A stretch of DNA of 64,000 nt from Peromyscus leucopus (taxonomy: Eukaryota; Chordata; Mammalia; Rodentia; Cricetidae), in contig NC_051066.1 of NCBI RefSeq assembly GCF_004664715.2, positions 76,295,147-76,359,146 on the forward strand, written 5' to 3'. The translations under genes were made by a program, and so were the position numbers. Below are positions 24,306 through 37,105 of the stretch, one piece after another. The notes under the pieces are model-generated. The model was not told the origin of the DNA. It worked only from the letters and a program-made list of their open reading frames with translations, and searched no databases. Position 1 is the first letter of the stretch. Each line of letters begins with the position of its first letter.

Positions 24306-27300
24306 AGCTGAATAAAAATACACATAGTATCTTGGAAAGCTCACTATTTGCTAGGGGTAAAGACTAGCATTCTTTCATTTCCATAGTTGTTGAGGACAGC
24401 TTTGGTGTTTCTCAGCTGCAAAGTTAGATTCAGGATGGCTTTTATCCTCAGCTCTGGAGACACCTTGAAACATTTAGGCTGACCACTGGGAGGCAGAGAT
24501 TTTCTAAGAGAAACAATATTTGTTTGTGCAAATCTGCTCACTAGAAGCTCTGATCTAACCCACAAGTGCTCTCTCTCTCTTCCCCACCCTCCACCCACCC
24601 CTGTCAGCTCTTTGTGGTCATCCAGAAAGGAGTTCCTTTCCCATTTCCTCTCCAATGTGATAGGGCAAGCCTCTGCTAACCTTTGTAAAGGCAGATCTAA
24701 TTTAGAAGCTCCCTAAGAAGCTTAGGAAATATTCATTCCTAAAGAAGTTTGGGAAACAAAAGTCACATACCGAAGCAGGATCAATATTCACTTACACTGT
24801 CCTCAGATGTACAAAAACAAATAGCCTTTTTATTCTTCTGTAATTGATCTGGTTTTTCTCGCAGGCTTTCTTTCATCTAATTGAAAGAAAGAAGAAATTT
24901 TTTAAAAATAAATATGTGTTTAACCCAGTTACTGGGTCTTTTTGGTATCACATCTCTTCTTGGACTATGTCAGAAACTCTCCATGTGTCAAACTGTCTGA
25001 AGTCTGATGCATCCCCATGCTTCTCCTAAAAATTACACCACAGGACAAGGAAGGGAGGAAGGGGGGTGGCTGTGGATCATGTGACTTGGAGAGGCAGGTG
25101 GGAGAAAGCCACTGGTGTCCTTAAAATGTAGCCTGAAATCTGCTGCTGTGACCGGGCTATCTCCTAAAGCCCACAGGGGTTATGACCATGTTCCACAGGC
25201 ACTCTGTTGCTGGTCAAGTCTGTAGCTGGCATCCACCGGGTCTGTCAGCCTAGCCATCATGGATTCCTGCCGGCAGAACTGAGACCCAAGGAGGAATCCC
25301 TGTCCTGCTGTCCTCTGCAACATGACATGCTTTGTCCACTGAAGCAAGCTCTGTCTACCAACCTCCCTAGTCAGGCTTTGCAAAGCTTAATGGTTGCTTG
25401 GCCCTAGAGACTTGAAGATCTCTTTGAACTTTTTTGACCACTTGAGAATTAAGGGAGATTTGGAAGCTAACCCGAGGCTTCCTTAGGCCTACCCATGTTA
25501 CAAGGCCAACCTGTGAACTAGATCCATAGCAGAATCCTACATATGCACCCCATGCTTCACACATGTGCATACACACTTCCCATCTACATGGGGCATGATG
25601 GGAAAATGAAGATGAAAACCAGCCCTTCTTCACCTCCCTATCCCCTGTCTTCTGAGGATAGCCCCCAATGACCCCCAACAGCAGGAACAGACTGACTATC
25701 TGCCACCTCTATAAATGGTCCTCTCCTGGTCACAAGTCTTATGCACCACCCATCAAGCATGGGGGAAAACCTAGCATGCTTTGTCAGCCTCCTGACACTG
25801 TTAAGAGAAGTAGGAAGAGGAAAGAGTTTGGAGGAACTTTTTCCTCTCTTAATAAATATCCTTTTAACTTAACACTGATCTGAAAGGGAAAACATCTTAT
25901 AAATATGCAAATTGGAATAGTAACTTTCTCTTTGCATCCTTCTTATCAACCTCCTAATTGGTAGGAAGACACCTCAACTAAACAATAAGACAGAACTTCA
26001 TGTAGGTAAATGCAAAGCAAAATTATTTTTCAAGAGTGTCACCCTATGATACAATCACAGTTCTTTAGCTAGAATTCTCCAGATCCTTAAAGCCCACTAC
26101 ATCCCCAAGGTCCAAAACACCTTCAGATAAGACAAGGCTGGTAGTCTCATGGAACTTTCAGTCTAATGGGAGAAAGCCCCTGCTATCTCTCAGACAAGGA
26201 GCAAGATCTGATTTGCACAAATGAGTGAAGACAATGAAACGCTTTAGCTAGAGTGGCTCAGAAGGCCCTCTGCCAGCTCTGGTTTCCCTTCCTCCTCTGC
26301 TATTGTGAAGTTATTTGTTTTTTTAAAAAATCTCGATGCTGTTTGAAAGGAAGGCACTGAAGCAAAGAGAGAGGCAGCAACTGCCACACAGTGGAGGCTG
26401 CAGACAGCCCTATTGTCAGGAACCAGCAATCCCCTGGGGTATAAGCAGAGTGGATGTGGATGCCTACTGGGTCCCGATTTTGCATATGCAATTTGTGCCC
26501 ATGATTATTTTTGATTACTTCACGGGTCACATCAGGCTTTACCAAGCAAACATCCACTAATTAAATACTATGCAAAATGTCTTGTTCCAGTGCAGTCTTC
26601 TATATGTAAAACAGGTTCTGCCTGGGGGGGGGGGAGTCTTCCAATGGTTTTCCCAGGTTTGCTTTCATTTCAGTAAGACCCCGTGAGAGTGGCAGATGAT
26701 AATTATTAAAAATCAACTGACATCCAGAGATCTGATGGGCATAGATCTAAATGTTGCCAGCCTTTTTCTAGATTGCGTGTTCTTCTTCCTTTTCAAAATT
26801 AGCATCAACATTTAATAAACCTAACAGAGAATAAAATAACACGTGGAAATTAAAATATCTATGCCTCTGTCTCTTCTAAACAATCACTTAAATTTCTACT
26901 CGATTTAGGTAAGTATAGGCTTGAAGATATGAACCAACAGGGCAGGCACTGAGTCAGTGGCATTCCACGTCTGGAACCAAATGGGTCCACTGCTGCTCCT
27001 TCTCAGGTTGGTCTAAAAGTCTGTGGCCTGCTCTGGACCTGCCTGCACAGCTCTCTCATATGCTAGCTTGAAGTGTTTGTCTTCTATGAGGTCCTTCTTG
27101 ATATCTCTGGGCAAACTTTTCAAAGAAAAGAAGACCCTCGACATACAGCCTCAGTGATTCTTTGTACTGTCCACAGACTTCAGTCACCTTGTTTCTCAAA
27201 TTGCTTCAAAGGGAAAGGTGGGTTTTCCCAAGGAGTATGGGTCTGTAGAATTCAACCTTCTGTTTGGGAAGCTGCCCCTACCAGTGTTAACATTGTCTTT

Positions 27301-28139
27301 GTCAAGGTCTTTGTTTCTGAGTCTCCTTCCATCCCCAGGATGCTTCAGGTTCACCCATAAGCCCCATGTTTCTTCTCTCCATTGCCAAGAATCACACTTC
27401 ATACTTGCTGCTCTAGTCTAGTTCTTCTTGGCAAGACTCTAGTCACAACATCCAGGACCTTGTGATGGTGTGACAGCAGAGGACTCATGGACCCAGGGCA
27501 CTTTAGAAAGTGTCCGCCATGGCAACAATTAGAACTCTGGAGAAATCAAGCTTTACCAACCACACTTGAGGCAAGCTTCCCCTGCGTTACAAATGGCATT
27601 CATCTCAGCAGCCCTGGAGAGCCAACTTCTTAGGGGTACTTCAGGAACAGATCAAATCCGCACTCCAAAACCTCTTCCCCAAGGGAAGACTGACTTCAGT
27701 GAGAAATCCAAAAGGCTCCAAATAACTTGCCCTATCCCTGGTGCCCAGGGCCTGACCTAGGGCCTCCTCTAAGACATCCTTAGAAGGATTTTCTCCCTGT
27801 GAGGAGACCACTGCCTTAGGATGTATGGGCTCAGCTAGTGAACTCACAGCTTCCTCTCACCTGCTGTTTTTTGTTCCTACTATGATTTTGCCCTTAATAT
27901 ATTTACTCAGGAATTTCCAATTGCCTCCAAAAGTGGGAAGTACTGATGAAAGTACTGATACAGATGGTCCCCAATGGACAGCAGATTAATTAACAGTCCA
28001 GATGAGAAAACAAAGCAATCATCTTATTTTTCTTGAGTTAGTCTTTTATAGCTTTACTTAATTTGGGTGTCTCATCATTTAGCAAAAAATTAGCCAACTC
28101 CTCCTCATATATTAAATTATAAAATACAGACAAATGAAG
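24306..28139. other. 3.8 kb without recognised gene or mobile element
   Basis: Apart from an 11-G run at about 26624-26634 I see no repeat, and no exon with convincing splice sites and protein similarity. Confidence 0.4.
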
Positions 28140-28445
28140 ATAAATGCTACCTATGTATTGTGTATATGTATATATGTTTATGTACATATATATTCATAAA
28201 TATGTACAGATGTGCATATATGCATATATATATGCACACATGAATAAATATGTATTGTATAGTGTGTGTATATGTGTATTATATATGCATACATGTATGT
28301 GCATAATGCTATTACTTTTGTCCTCTATTATATGTCCTTATAGTATACTAATTGGCTAAACTGAGCTTACCTAATATCTTTATGGTTTACATTATATATA
28401 TATACATATATATATATATTTCACCAGATATATATGTATATATGG
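28140..28445. repeat. AT-rich (TATG/TATA)n low-complexity region
   Basis: Irregular TATATG and TATACA words with pure TA blocks at about 28393-28445, interrupted by about 60 bases of non-repetitive DNA. Confidence 0.85.
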
Positions 28446-28653
28446 TGAACCAATTGAGGGTAACAAATGCTAGCTGAGCCTATGACTATCTACCATATAC
28501 AAAACTGTAGGGATATTTTAATTCAAGTAAAACAAATACTTTCAGCCTTCCCCAGACCTTTTTCAGCATGTCTGATTTAGAGAGCCTGGGCTAGAACCTG
28601 AGAAGTTATCTCTCTCATCTTTCTCAGGTGATGCCGATACTGTTGGTGTAGAG

Positions 28654-28863
28654 CAGTGACTCTCGACCTCCCTAATGCTTCGACCCTTTAATACAGTTCC
28701 TCATGTTGTGGTGACCCCCCCACACACACACCATAAAACTATTTTCATTGCTACTTCGTAACTGTAATTTGCTGTTGTCTTGACTCTTCCTGTAAATATC
28801 TTATACTCAGGATATCTGATATGCGACCCAAAGATGTCATGACACACAGGTTGAGAACCACTG
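28654..28863 (+). mobile_element. Non-autonomous hAT element (URR1-like)
   Basis: Terminal inverted repeats CAGTGACTCTCGACCT at the left and AGGTTGAGAACCACTG at the right are the Charlie/hAT type. The body (TAATACAGTTCCTCATG, CTACTTCGTAACTGTAAT) matches the common rodent URR1 element. It is flanked by a perfect 8-bp duplication GTGTAGAG (28646-28653 and 28864-28871), the length hAT transposases make. It encodes no protein. Confidence 0.92.
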
Positions 28864-29387
28864 GTGTAGAGGTTCTTGGACATCCTGGGACAAGATATAA
28901 AGGGAGAGAGAGGGACCATCCTCCTTTTTCTTTAAGCATATTCCTTACAGAACTAATAACTGTGCATACTTCTTTGCCTCTTTGAAATGTCTGTAAGCCC
29001 TTTTAGAAGAGAAGTAAGCCTCTTTGCCAATTTTACAAACAAGATGTTTCCTCAGGACCAGGAAGCTGTCTTTTGTAATGCAGTCATCAAGGAACAGACA
29101 AGGCACCGTGTCCCACTTTGCTGGGAGGATAGGAGCCTAACTTCACCGCACACCTGGAGCCACACTGCAAACCTACCATCTGCCATAAAGATGTGAGAGC
29201 CACGTCTCTCCTCCAGATCAAGGCAATTATCAGCACAGACGGTCGCCCTGATTCCCAAGCAAACCTGGGATGAACTGCGGACAGCACATGGAGCTGTTAA
29301 GTCCTCTTACGTGACAACTAGTTACCATTTCTCCTGAACACACATATGTTATGTGTTGTGTCTGCTTGGCTTTAGAAAAGAGTTTTT
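28864..29387. other. No gene recognised
   Basis: Short frames on both strands near 28987-29287 overlap and have no recognisable product. Confidence 0.4.
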
Positions 29388-29420
29388 TCATTTTGTTTTG
29401 TTTTGTTTTGTTTTGTTTTC
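29388..29420. repeat. (TTTTG)n microsatellite
   Basis: Five to six TTTTG units. Confidence 0.93.
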
Positions 29421-29535
29421 TGTCTTTGCCATATCACATTCTGGTTAGTGCTCATTCAATAATAAAACTATCTTATTTTCTTCAACTTTTATTAAATGGG
29501 CATATTGGGTTGGCAGGAATTGTGTTCCTTTGTAC

Positions 29536-29617
29536 TGTGTATATGTGTGTCTATGTCTGTGTATCTCTCTGTGTATGTGTGTGTGTGTCTGTGTCTGTGT
29601 GTGTCTGTGTGTGTGTA
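29536..29617. repeat. Imperfect (TG)n/(TCTG)n tract
   Basis: TG units interrupted by TCTG and TATG. The histidine/threonine-rich minus ORF comes from it. Confidence 0.92.
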
Positions 29618-29661
29618 ATCCAAACACTCTGTGTTTGGATACTTACTCTATGTGTGATTTT

Positions 29662-29827
29662 GTCTTGTTTTGTTTTGATTTTTGTTTTTAGGGACAGAGT
29701 TTTTTCTGTGTAGCCCTGGATGTCCTGGAACTTGCTTTGTAGACCAAGCTGGCCTGGAACTCACAGAGATTGTCTGCCTCTGCTTCCTGAGTGCTGGGAT
29801 TAAAGGTGTGCACCACCACCGCCTGGC
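29662..29827 (-). mobile_element. B1 SINE
   Basis: Antisense B1 from a T-rich tail to GCACCACCACCGCCTGGC. The flanks TCTATGTGTGATTTT and TCTATGTGATTTT are a slightly mutated target-site duplication. Confidence 0.95.
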
Positions 29828-30143
29828 TCTCTATGTGATTTTAAAGGATTTTAATGTGCTGTGGAATTAAAATGAGAATTAAATCCATCTGAATGCTATT
29901 TAGTTGTCAAAGATTAAAATAAAACCCAATAGGAATCAAGCACCTGGATGGAGGAGATAATTCTGAAGAATTCTGGATAATCTTTAACACGATTAATTAT
30001 CATATACCTGTCTCCAGGCCCTCTGGTTATCATAAGGCTTTCCTTAGAGAGATATTTCATTTGAAACTATGGCTCTTACATTTAAAAAATGGGGGGGGAT
30101 AGAAAGAAAACCAACCAAGCTCAGGACTTCACCAGTGATTTTT

Positions 30144-30306
30144 TTTTTTTTTTTTTGTTTTTTGAGACAGGATTTTTCTCTGTGTAGCTTTGTGCCTTTC
30201 CTGGAACTTGCTTTGGAGACCAGGCTGGCCTCGAACTCACAGAGATCCGCCTGGCTCTGCCTCCCGAGTGCTGGGGTTAAAGGCGTGCGCCACCACCGCC
30301 CGGCTA
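30144..30306 (-). mobile_element. B1 SINE, young
   Basis: Antisense B1 with many intact CpG sites (CCTCGAACTC, CCCGAGTGC, GGCGTGCGCC). It has a perfect 13-bp duplication ACCAGTGATTTTT at 30131-30143 and 30307-30319. Retained CpGs and intact flanks suggest recent insertion. Confidence 0.97.
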
Positions 30307-30844
30307 ACCAGTGATTTTTAAGTAGTAAGAATACAAATAAAGGTAATTTTCTTTGGCAACATTAGTTTAAAAACACATCATGGGTTGTCTTTCCAACTGT
30401 AAAAACACTGAGCACTGGATATTCAGAGGAGACCATTTATAACCTTACAAATCTGGGCATCATCCTACAATGGCAGGCTCCCTGAGAAAGCACAGAGAAC
30501 AGTTTTTAATCTACAATGCCAGCTCCTTCCTCATTTGCCATGTAAGGGGAAGGCACAATCTTATATGCCATCTAAGTCTTCCCCTTTGTGAACTCTTTTG
30601 TCTTTTTACCAACAAAAATTATATGGGGGTCCACCTCTATGGGTTGCATCTATTTATTTTAAAGTTGATGAGGCATATATATCCTTGCCATGTCTGCAGG
30701 TCTTCAGGCAAGCTAGGCTGTCAGTGACTTTCTACTCTACACTTTGAGTGTAGCTTAGCAGTCACTGTGGGGAAGACCAGCTACACTAGTGAACTCAAGA
30801 GGAGTCTTGTGCTTGTCTCTACTTGGACCTGAGCTGTCTTAAGG
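30307..30844. other. No gene recognised
   Basis: Nothing supportable; the plus frame at 30470-30727 has no recognisable similarity. Confidence 0.4.
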
Positions 30845-30845
30845 C

Positions 30846-30880
<35 letters not shown>

Positions 30881-30957
30881 AGTCATTAGGCTTTATTTCC
30901 TACATATCCATAAAATACACACAGTATTGTGATAAGTTGTTTGTGACAGAGCTTCAT

Positions 30958-31016
<59 letters not shown>

Positions 31017-31080
31017 CCAGCTGGCGTAGACCTCCCAAGTGCTGGGATTAGAGATGTGTGCTACCACACCAAACTAAAGC
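30845..31080 (-). repeat. A28 run, (GATA)n tract and B1-derived scrap
   Basis: A run of 28 A (30852-30879), then about 15 GATA units (30957-31017), then an antisense B1 remnant (CCTCCCAAGTGCTGGGATTA, then GTGTGCTACCACACC). The GATA tract appears to have grown inside the B1-derived sequence. Confidence 0.8.
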
Positions 31081-31835
31081 TTGATTTTCCCAATTATACA
31101 ATATGTTTTAAGTCCTAGAAATACACTGTTCTGACTCCCAGAAAGTACTTCTTACACGTCTACACAGATCTGAAGAATGCCAAAGCAATCATCTCATCAG
31201 AAAGCTGAGCTCTGAGCCGAGATGGCATGACCAAATCCCTGTAGAACTTCAAGTCACCTTGTCATTCGCAATGAGCAGGTGAAATGCTTATTCTCATAAG
31301 GATGAGTTTGCTGATCAGCCCAGGGACCTGGAAACACATGCCTGCTCTAGCCTGCCCCTGTATGATATGGAACTGCATGCACCATGAACAGATGAATCAG
31401 CAGCAACAGGCTGAGGAAAGAATGGCCTTTGTGTTGAGATTCGCAGAACTGGGAAATACCATCCTGGGAGGTAAAGATCAGATATGCTATCATTTGGTCC
31501 CACGCCTCCACCTGTGAAAAGGTGCACAGCAGTCTGAGATCACCCATAGCTTATTTGAACCACTCTTGCCCACCACCACCCTCTTCTGATCTGCCAGTTT
31601 ATCATAGCAGAGATCTTTATGACCCACCATCTTGACTTCCAACTGTTTCTCTCACACATGCATCAAGCAGTGTGAACCTTTTTCACAGTACCAATGGCAA
31701 AGATCAATCATCATTTTTATTGTATTGTTTTCCATCAGTTCTGAATTTAAACAAGGTCACGTTGAGAAAACTCAGGAATAAAAGAAAAAAAAAAGAGGCT
31801 ATGGGAACCTAAACTCTTATGTTCAAATTCTCAGG
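31081..31835. other. No gene or repeat recognised
   Basis: Nothing supportable. The short frames at 31284-31547 overlap on both strands. Confidence 0.4.
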
Positions 31836-32134
31836 TGAGCTGAGAAAATTGCTTAGTAGTTAAAGCACTTGCCACACAAGTGTGAAGACTGGAGTTGAGA
31901 TCCCAAGATCCCATGTAAATGCTGAGTAGACAAGGCAGCCTGCCTGTAAATTCCATCATTAGTCAGAGAAAAGGTATCTTCAGAACAAACTGGTTAAGGA
32001 GACAAGCCACATCAGTAACTCTAAGTTTGAGTTAGACATTTGAGACATCCAGCCGGCGATTCAGGAAGATGCCCCACATTCACCATGAACCTCCCCTAGT
32101 GTGCATGCGCACACAACACACATACATATATATG
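31836..32134 (+). mobile_element. B4-type composite SINE
   Basis: tRNA-like head (GAGCTGAGAAAATTGCTTAG, TTAAAGCACTTGCC), a diverged 7SL-like body, and a GCGCACACAACACACATACA tail. It has the same architecture as the copy at 46317 but is more diverged. Confidence 0.6.
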
Positions 32135-32135
32135 A

Positions 32136-33718
32136 AAATGGGGGTTTAGATCTCACAGATAGGACACTTCTGCATTCAAATGCTCTACCACTGAGTTATA
32201 CTCCCAAGGTAGGGCACTTCTGGGCTAAACCTTACTACTGAAGTTGCCACTAACAGCACAGAACCCTCCAAATTCCTCCCCGCTGTGGAAGGAGAAAGCA
32301 CCAGGCACAAACAACTAGTTACATTGATCTTTGAATCAAACAGATCTGCCTTCCAAACCTGGTTCAACCATTAAGTGAAAATGTGAGGTTGGTCTGGATA
32401 CTTCGTTTACCTGAAGTTTCTTGAAGGAAACTTTTCTACAAAGCTGAAAACTGAGCTAAAAATAAACAAGCTAATTCTTCAATAAAAAGTAGCTACTTGG
32501 TGTTCTTGTAGGATGGCTCTACTTAGTTTTCTGCCTCCAGTACAGCAGATATCTTAGTGTGCTGTTATGACAGTTTTTCAGTTGGAAGAAATTAAGAGAA
32601 GGAAGGAAATCAAAGAGAAATAATTTCACAAATTATCAGGCCACCAAAAGCCAACAAAGCCTAGCCTGACAAGACATAGATTCATCCATTTGTCTCTTTT
32701 AAAATGCCAGGCTCTGAGGCCACAACTCAGGCAAAACTAAAATAAAAATCCCAACTGCAGCTCATTCATATCAAGGAAACTTATTGCTTTCAGCTCAATT
32801 TATCATTTCATGGTTCAAATCAACATCACTACGGCATGTTTCAAATTAATTAAAAGACATTCCTTTCCATCCAAGGTATAATCAAGGCAATTTACTTACA
32901 AACATAATCAAGAAATTATGTAAAGGAAGATTAACCATATGAAGAATTTTTTCATGAGTGAAGTTAATTGATTTTTCCTATCTTTTTTCTCAGGCTTAAA
33001 TGAGGATTCTAAAAGACTGAGTTTTCCAAAATATCTCAACTCAGCAGCATTTCAGAATATGTCCTTAAAGGAGATCATGCTTTCCACTGTAAGAGCTCCC
33101 AGGCTCTGGGGCTCTGGGATGCTTAGGTAGGGAATTAGCTGTGAGGATGCCAGCAGCTGTATTCAGATTTCCCAAAACCCTTGGACAGAACTCTGGAAGA
33201 TTTGAAATTATATTGGGGCAGGGGAGGGGAGGGGGATGGTGACACAGTCTTTCTTTCTATAAGGCTTAGAGCTATGTGTTTTAACAGTTCAGGGGAAGAC
33301 AAGATTATTCACTGTTCTGAACATGGGAGAGTAGTGGGAAGAAAGGCAGCTGTCCGTGTTTGTTCACCTCCAGTTCTGCCTTACAGAAAAGAAAATGCTT
33401 GCAGTAATCACCTTCTTAAAGAGGATTGGTGCCCTCTGCTGAGAGGCAGAGAGTCTCATGTAGACAACTGTGCTGTAAATAGAAATACTGAAAAGATTCT
33501 CGCGGCCCCAGATCTCTACTCTAGCACCCCCATGACCCCCTAAGTTGTTTTTTTTTTTCCCCAAATCACCGCAGGAACTCCCATTCTTACATGGAAACAG
33601 TGAAAGCAACTTTGGGTTCCATGAGCAGTGGCCACGCACCTTTACCCAATAATTACATGGTTGAAAAGTCTCTAGGGCCACTGCAGTTTCCATACTATAA
33701 AATATCTTACCAAACAAC
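32136..33718. other. No gene; AT-rich block, possible MIR scrap
   Basis: CAGATCTGCCTTCCAAACCT..GGTTCAACCATTAAG at 32340-32375 resembles a MIR core. The block 32760-33000 is AT-rich and non-repetitive to my eye. ORFs at 33181-33543 and 33364-33762 run on opposite strands and are not recognisable. Confidence 0.35.
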
Positions 33719-34042
33719 TGTTGGGAGAAATTTGCTTGTGTTGATTGCTCCAAGACCACCAATTGAGTCTGACCTCAGTTCAGTGGGTGAAGTCCATATT
33801 CAGCTGGCCAGGGTGGACCATAGAGTTCCCTGGGCAACCCAGAGGGAGAGATAAGGGAACACGGAAAAGGAAGAGGAGGAGCCGAGGAGTATCACAGCCC
33901 TTTCGATCAAGGAAGTGGAGAGAGGAGGGTGATTGTCTCTGCCTCGCTCTGTGGATCTCTCAGCTTTATTCCCAATATTTACTCTCAAGTTTTATTTTTT
34001 AATAAAAACAATAAAAGAAATTGCAGTATCAGACTCTCACCA
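33719..34042 (+). mobile_element. Candidate solo LTR (ERV2/IAP-like)
   Basis: Starts TGTTGGGAG, the start seen in IAP-type LTRs, and ends with CA-type dinucleotide sequence CTCTCACCA. It carries AATAAA at 34001-34006 near its 3' end, as an R/U5 would. The 6 bases AACAAC sit on both sides (33713-33718, 34043-34048), the expected duplication length, inside a longer shared ACCAAACAAC. Only an LTR is present, with no internal viral genes. The longer shared flank leaves the exact ends uncertain. Confidence 0.45.
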
Positions 34043-34184
34043 AACAACTGATGCTTATTAATACTCTTTTCTCTATAAAAAAAAAAAATCAGTGTAAAAT
34101 GTTTAATTAAACCATGGTCAGCACAAGACCACTAACATTACTACACTGAATTTATACAATCCCAACTGAACCCCAGTAAAAAGA

Positions 34185-34375
34185 GACTTGGGGATCAGGG
34201 TACTTGGATTGGCACCCCAGCTCTGGCACTTTCCATTTTCATGAATCCAAACAAGTTATACATTCTCCCTTCTCTATCAGATAGGAGCGATGATAGAGCT
34301 TTCCCTGTGGAGTTGAATGAACTAAATGAGTAGATCTGCTGGAAGAATTTATAGCGGCCATAGTAAATGTTAACT
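34185..34375 (+). mobile_element. MIR SINE
   Basis: GGATCAGGGTACTTGGATTG, CACCCCAGCTCTGGCACTTT and AATCCAAACAAGTTA follow the MIR core order. Confidence 0.6.
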
Positions 34376-34514
34376 TCTACTAGCTCTGATTTTTCAAGAG
34401 CTATAATTCTGGAAATAATTCCAGGAAATATTCCAAAGAAATCGTGTCCCTGCATGTTTGGGTCTGAGGGAAGGACTTTGCTTTCATGCCTTTTATTTCA
34501 CTTTATTCTTACAG

Positions 34515-35145
34515 CACTTTTTATTTCAGTATTATAATTTAATTACATTTCTTCCCTTCCCTCCAAACCTTCCCATATATTCCCCTCACTCTCGTTCAAA
34601 TTCATGACTTCATTTTTTTCACTAATTGTTCTTGCATGCATATATGTATATACGTATATATTCCTAAATATAACCTGCTCAGTCCATATAACGTTACTTG
34701 TGTGTGTGTTTTCAGGACTGATTATTAGGCCCTGGATAACCAATTGGTGTGCTCTTCCCTGGGGATAACTACCTCTCCCCTCCCAGCTTTTGTCAGCTGC
34801 CTATAAATCTTTGTATAGGACTGAGGCATTATGGGCTTTCCTTCATCCACTTTAGCATGTCCACTGGTGTCATCATTGTTCAGTTTATGTTTAGGCTGTC
34901 ATGTTGGTGAGACTTTATGGGTATAGTTCCCGACCTTACTAGGAGATACAATCTCACAGCAACCAGCCTGGTCCTCTGGCTTTTACAATCTTTTCACCCC
35001 ACTCTTCAGCAATGTTGCATGAGCCTTAGGATCAGAAATGTTTTGGAGATGTATCAGTTGGTACTGGGTTCTACAACTCTGCATTTTGATTGGATGTGGG
35101 TTTTTGTAGGGATCTCCATCTGTTGCAAAGAGACATTTCCTTGAT
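34515..35145 (-). mobile_element. L1 3' UTR fragment (Lx-type)
   Basis: Antisense copy with landmarks AACCAATTGGTGTGCTCTTC, CATGTTGGTGAGACTTTATG, TACAATCTCACAGCAACCAG and CTCCATCTGTTGCAAAGAGA. These are widely shared by murid and cricetid L1 3' ends. Non-coding. Confidence 0.85.
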
Positions 35146-35469
35146 TATCTTATTTTTTTGTGTTCCCTGCAATTCATTCCTCACCACTGTTGTTAGTACT
35201 GTCTTTCTGTACAAGGTAAGTTGAAAGTAAATGATCATTATTCATTTTGGACTAAATAGGTCAGTAGCAATGATGCTGGTTATTTAAACCCTCAGTCTTT
35301 AAGTGGCTTTTTCATTCATCAGGTCTCACAAGTAGGCATATATTGTTTCTGTGTACTTCGTTTTATTTGGAAACTCAGAAGATTTGATTTGGTAGAAGCC
35401 AAGCACTTTGGAGAAGGGGGTAATGAACGGCAGAAGTCGGTTGGTCCTATTGGGTTTCGGAGAGTTTGA

Positions 35470-35755
35470 AGATGCACTTCCCAGCTGGTGGTACTGTTTG
35501 GGAAGAGTGGAAACTTTAGGACATGTACCTACCGGAGGAAAAGAGAAACTTCTATCCACCTCCAATTCTTCTAGCTCCTTGGTTTCTACTCCAGTGTGTG
35601 AGAAGCTGCCATCTCATGCTCTCGTACCCATGCCAGTGACCATGCCTCTCCCCACCTGTGGTGGACTGAAATCTCTGAAACTGTACCCTAAAACTGAACT
35701 TTCCTCACTTGTTTCTGTCAGGTGTTTTAGTCACAGTAATGAGAAAAGTTACCAA
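35470..35755 (+). mobile_element. Old dispersed rodent repeat (GTGGTTTGAATGA family), partial
   Basis: CAGCTGGTGGTACTGTTTGG, then CTCTGAAACTGTACCCTAAA, then TCAGGTGTTTTAGTCACAGT and GAGAAAAGTTACC match the family's middle and 3' end. The start is missing. Confidence 0.5.
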
Positions 35756-36565
35756 AAAAATTCATAATCTAACCATAAGGATAACAGTTTGAAAATGACA
35801 GTTCCTTCAGCTTTACTATTCACAAAATACATTCATAACTCTGGAGAAAATGCCAGAATTGGGCTATACAGGCTTCTTATTGGCTCCCAGGTACTGTAAC
35901 TTATCAGCTCCCAGGCTGACTCCGAGGACAGACACACCCTCTTCCCTGCCAGGTGCTAATACAGGCTCTATAATCTTCAGAATGTATTATTTGATCTTCA
36001 CCATGGAGATAATACTAACCTTATATGGTGTTATGAAGATTCGATGTGATGTCCCTAAAACAGGGCCCTATATGAGTAAGACTTACTATTACCTTTATTT
36101 CCAAACACAAGAAAATCAAAATCCAGGTTTAGACTGGGACTATAAATTCAGCAGTAGATCATTTGCTCAGTAACTTAGGAAACCCCAGTAGTCAGAATTC
36201 ATTTGACCATTGTAGTTAAAACATATTCAGATGACCGCAGGAACAGAAAGAGGAGTTGAGACCAATGAGTCTCAATTCAAGTCAGTTTTGTCCCCCAAGA
36301 ATGCACATCAATTTCTGGAGAATTCTGGTTGTCACAGTAGGAAAGGGGTGCTACAAGCACCTGGTGGTAGAAATCAAAGAGGATTATCAATGTCCCACAT
36401 TGCACAGGAAAGCCCCCTGAATCACCGGGTTCCAAACATCCTTACAGCTGATGTTGAGAAACCTTGGTAAACAAACGAGCACTCCTCACATCTTTGTGCA
36501 TAGGACTCACCTGGGAAGGCTTGCCAAAGTGTATATTGTGATGCTGCTGGCCAAGGGTAAGATCT
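35756..36565. other. No gene; possible MIR/L2 remnant
   Basis: About 35960-36110 has ATCTTCACCATGGAGATAAT and AGGGCCCTATATGAGTAAGA, loosely like a MIR 3' half. No gene recognised. Confidence 0.35.
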
Positions 36566-36574
36566 AAGAGTTGG

Positions 36575-37071
36575 CCAAACACCCTAATAGTTGTGCCAGA
36601 AACCCCATCCAAGGACTAAGAAATCTGGATGCAGAGATCCACGGCTAGGCCCCGGGTGGAGTGCCTGGAGTCTAATTAGCAAGAAAGAGGAGGGTTTATA
36701 TGAGCGAGAATTGTTGAAACCAAGGTTGGATAAAGCACAGGGACAAATAGTCAAACCAATGGAAACACATGAACTATGAACCAAAGGCTGAGGGGCCCCC
36801 AGCTGGATCAGGCCCTCTGAATAGGTGAGACAGTCGATTGGCTTGATCTGTTTGGGAGGCATCTAGGCAGTGGGACCGGGTCCTGTGCTCATTGCATGAG
36901 TTGGCTGTTTGAAACCTGGGGCTAACCTGGCGGTGGTGGCGCACGCCTTTAATCCCAGCACTCAGGAGGCAGAGGCAGGCGGATCTCTGTGAGTTCAAGG
37001 CCAGCCTGGTCTCCAAAGCGAATTCCAGGAAAGGCACAAAGCTACACAGAGAAACCCTGTCTCGAAAAATC

Positions 37072-37105
<34 letters not shown>

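Noticed and set aside
33364..33762. 132-codon minus frame opposite a 120-codon plus frame
   Set aside because: Two unrelated frames on opposite strands of the same DNA, no splice context, and the minus one enters the candidate LTR.
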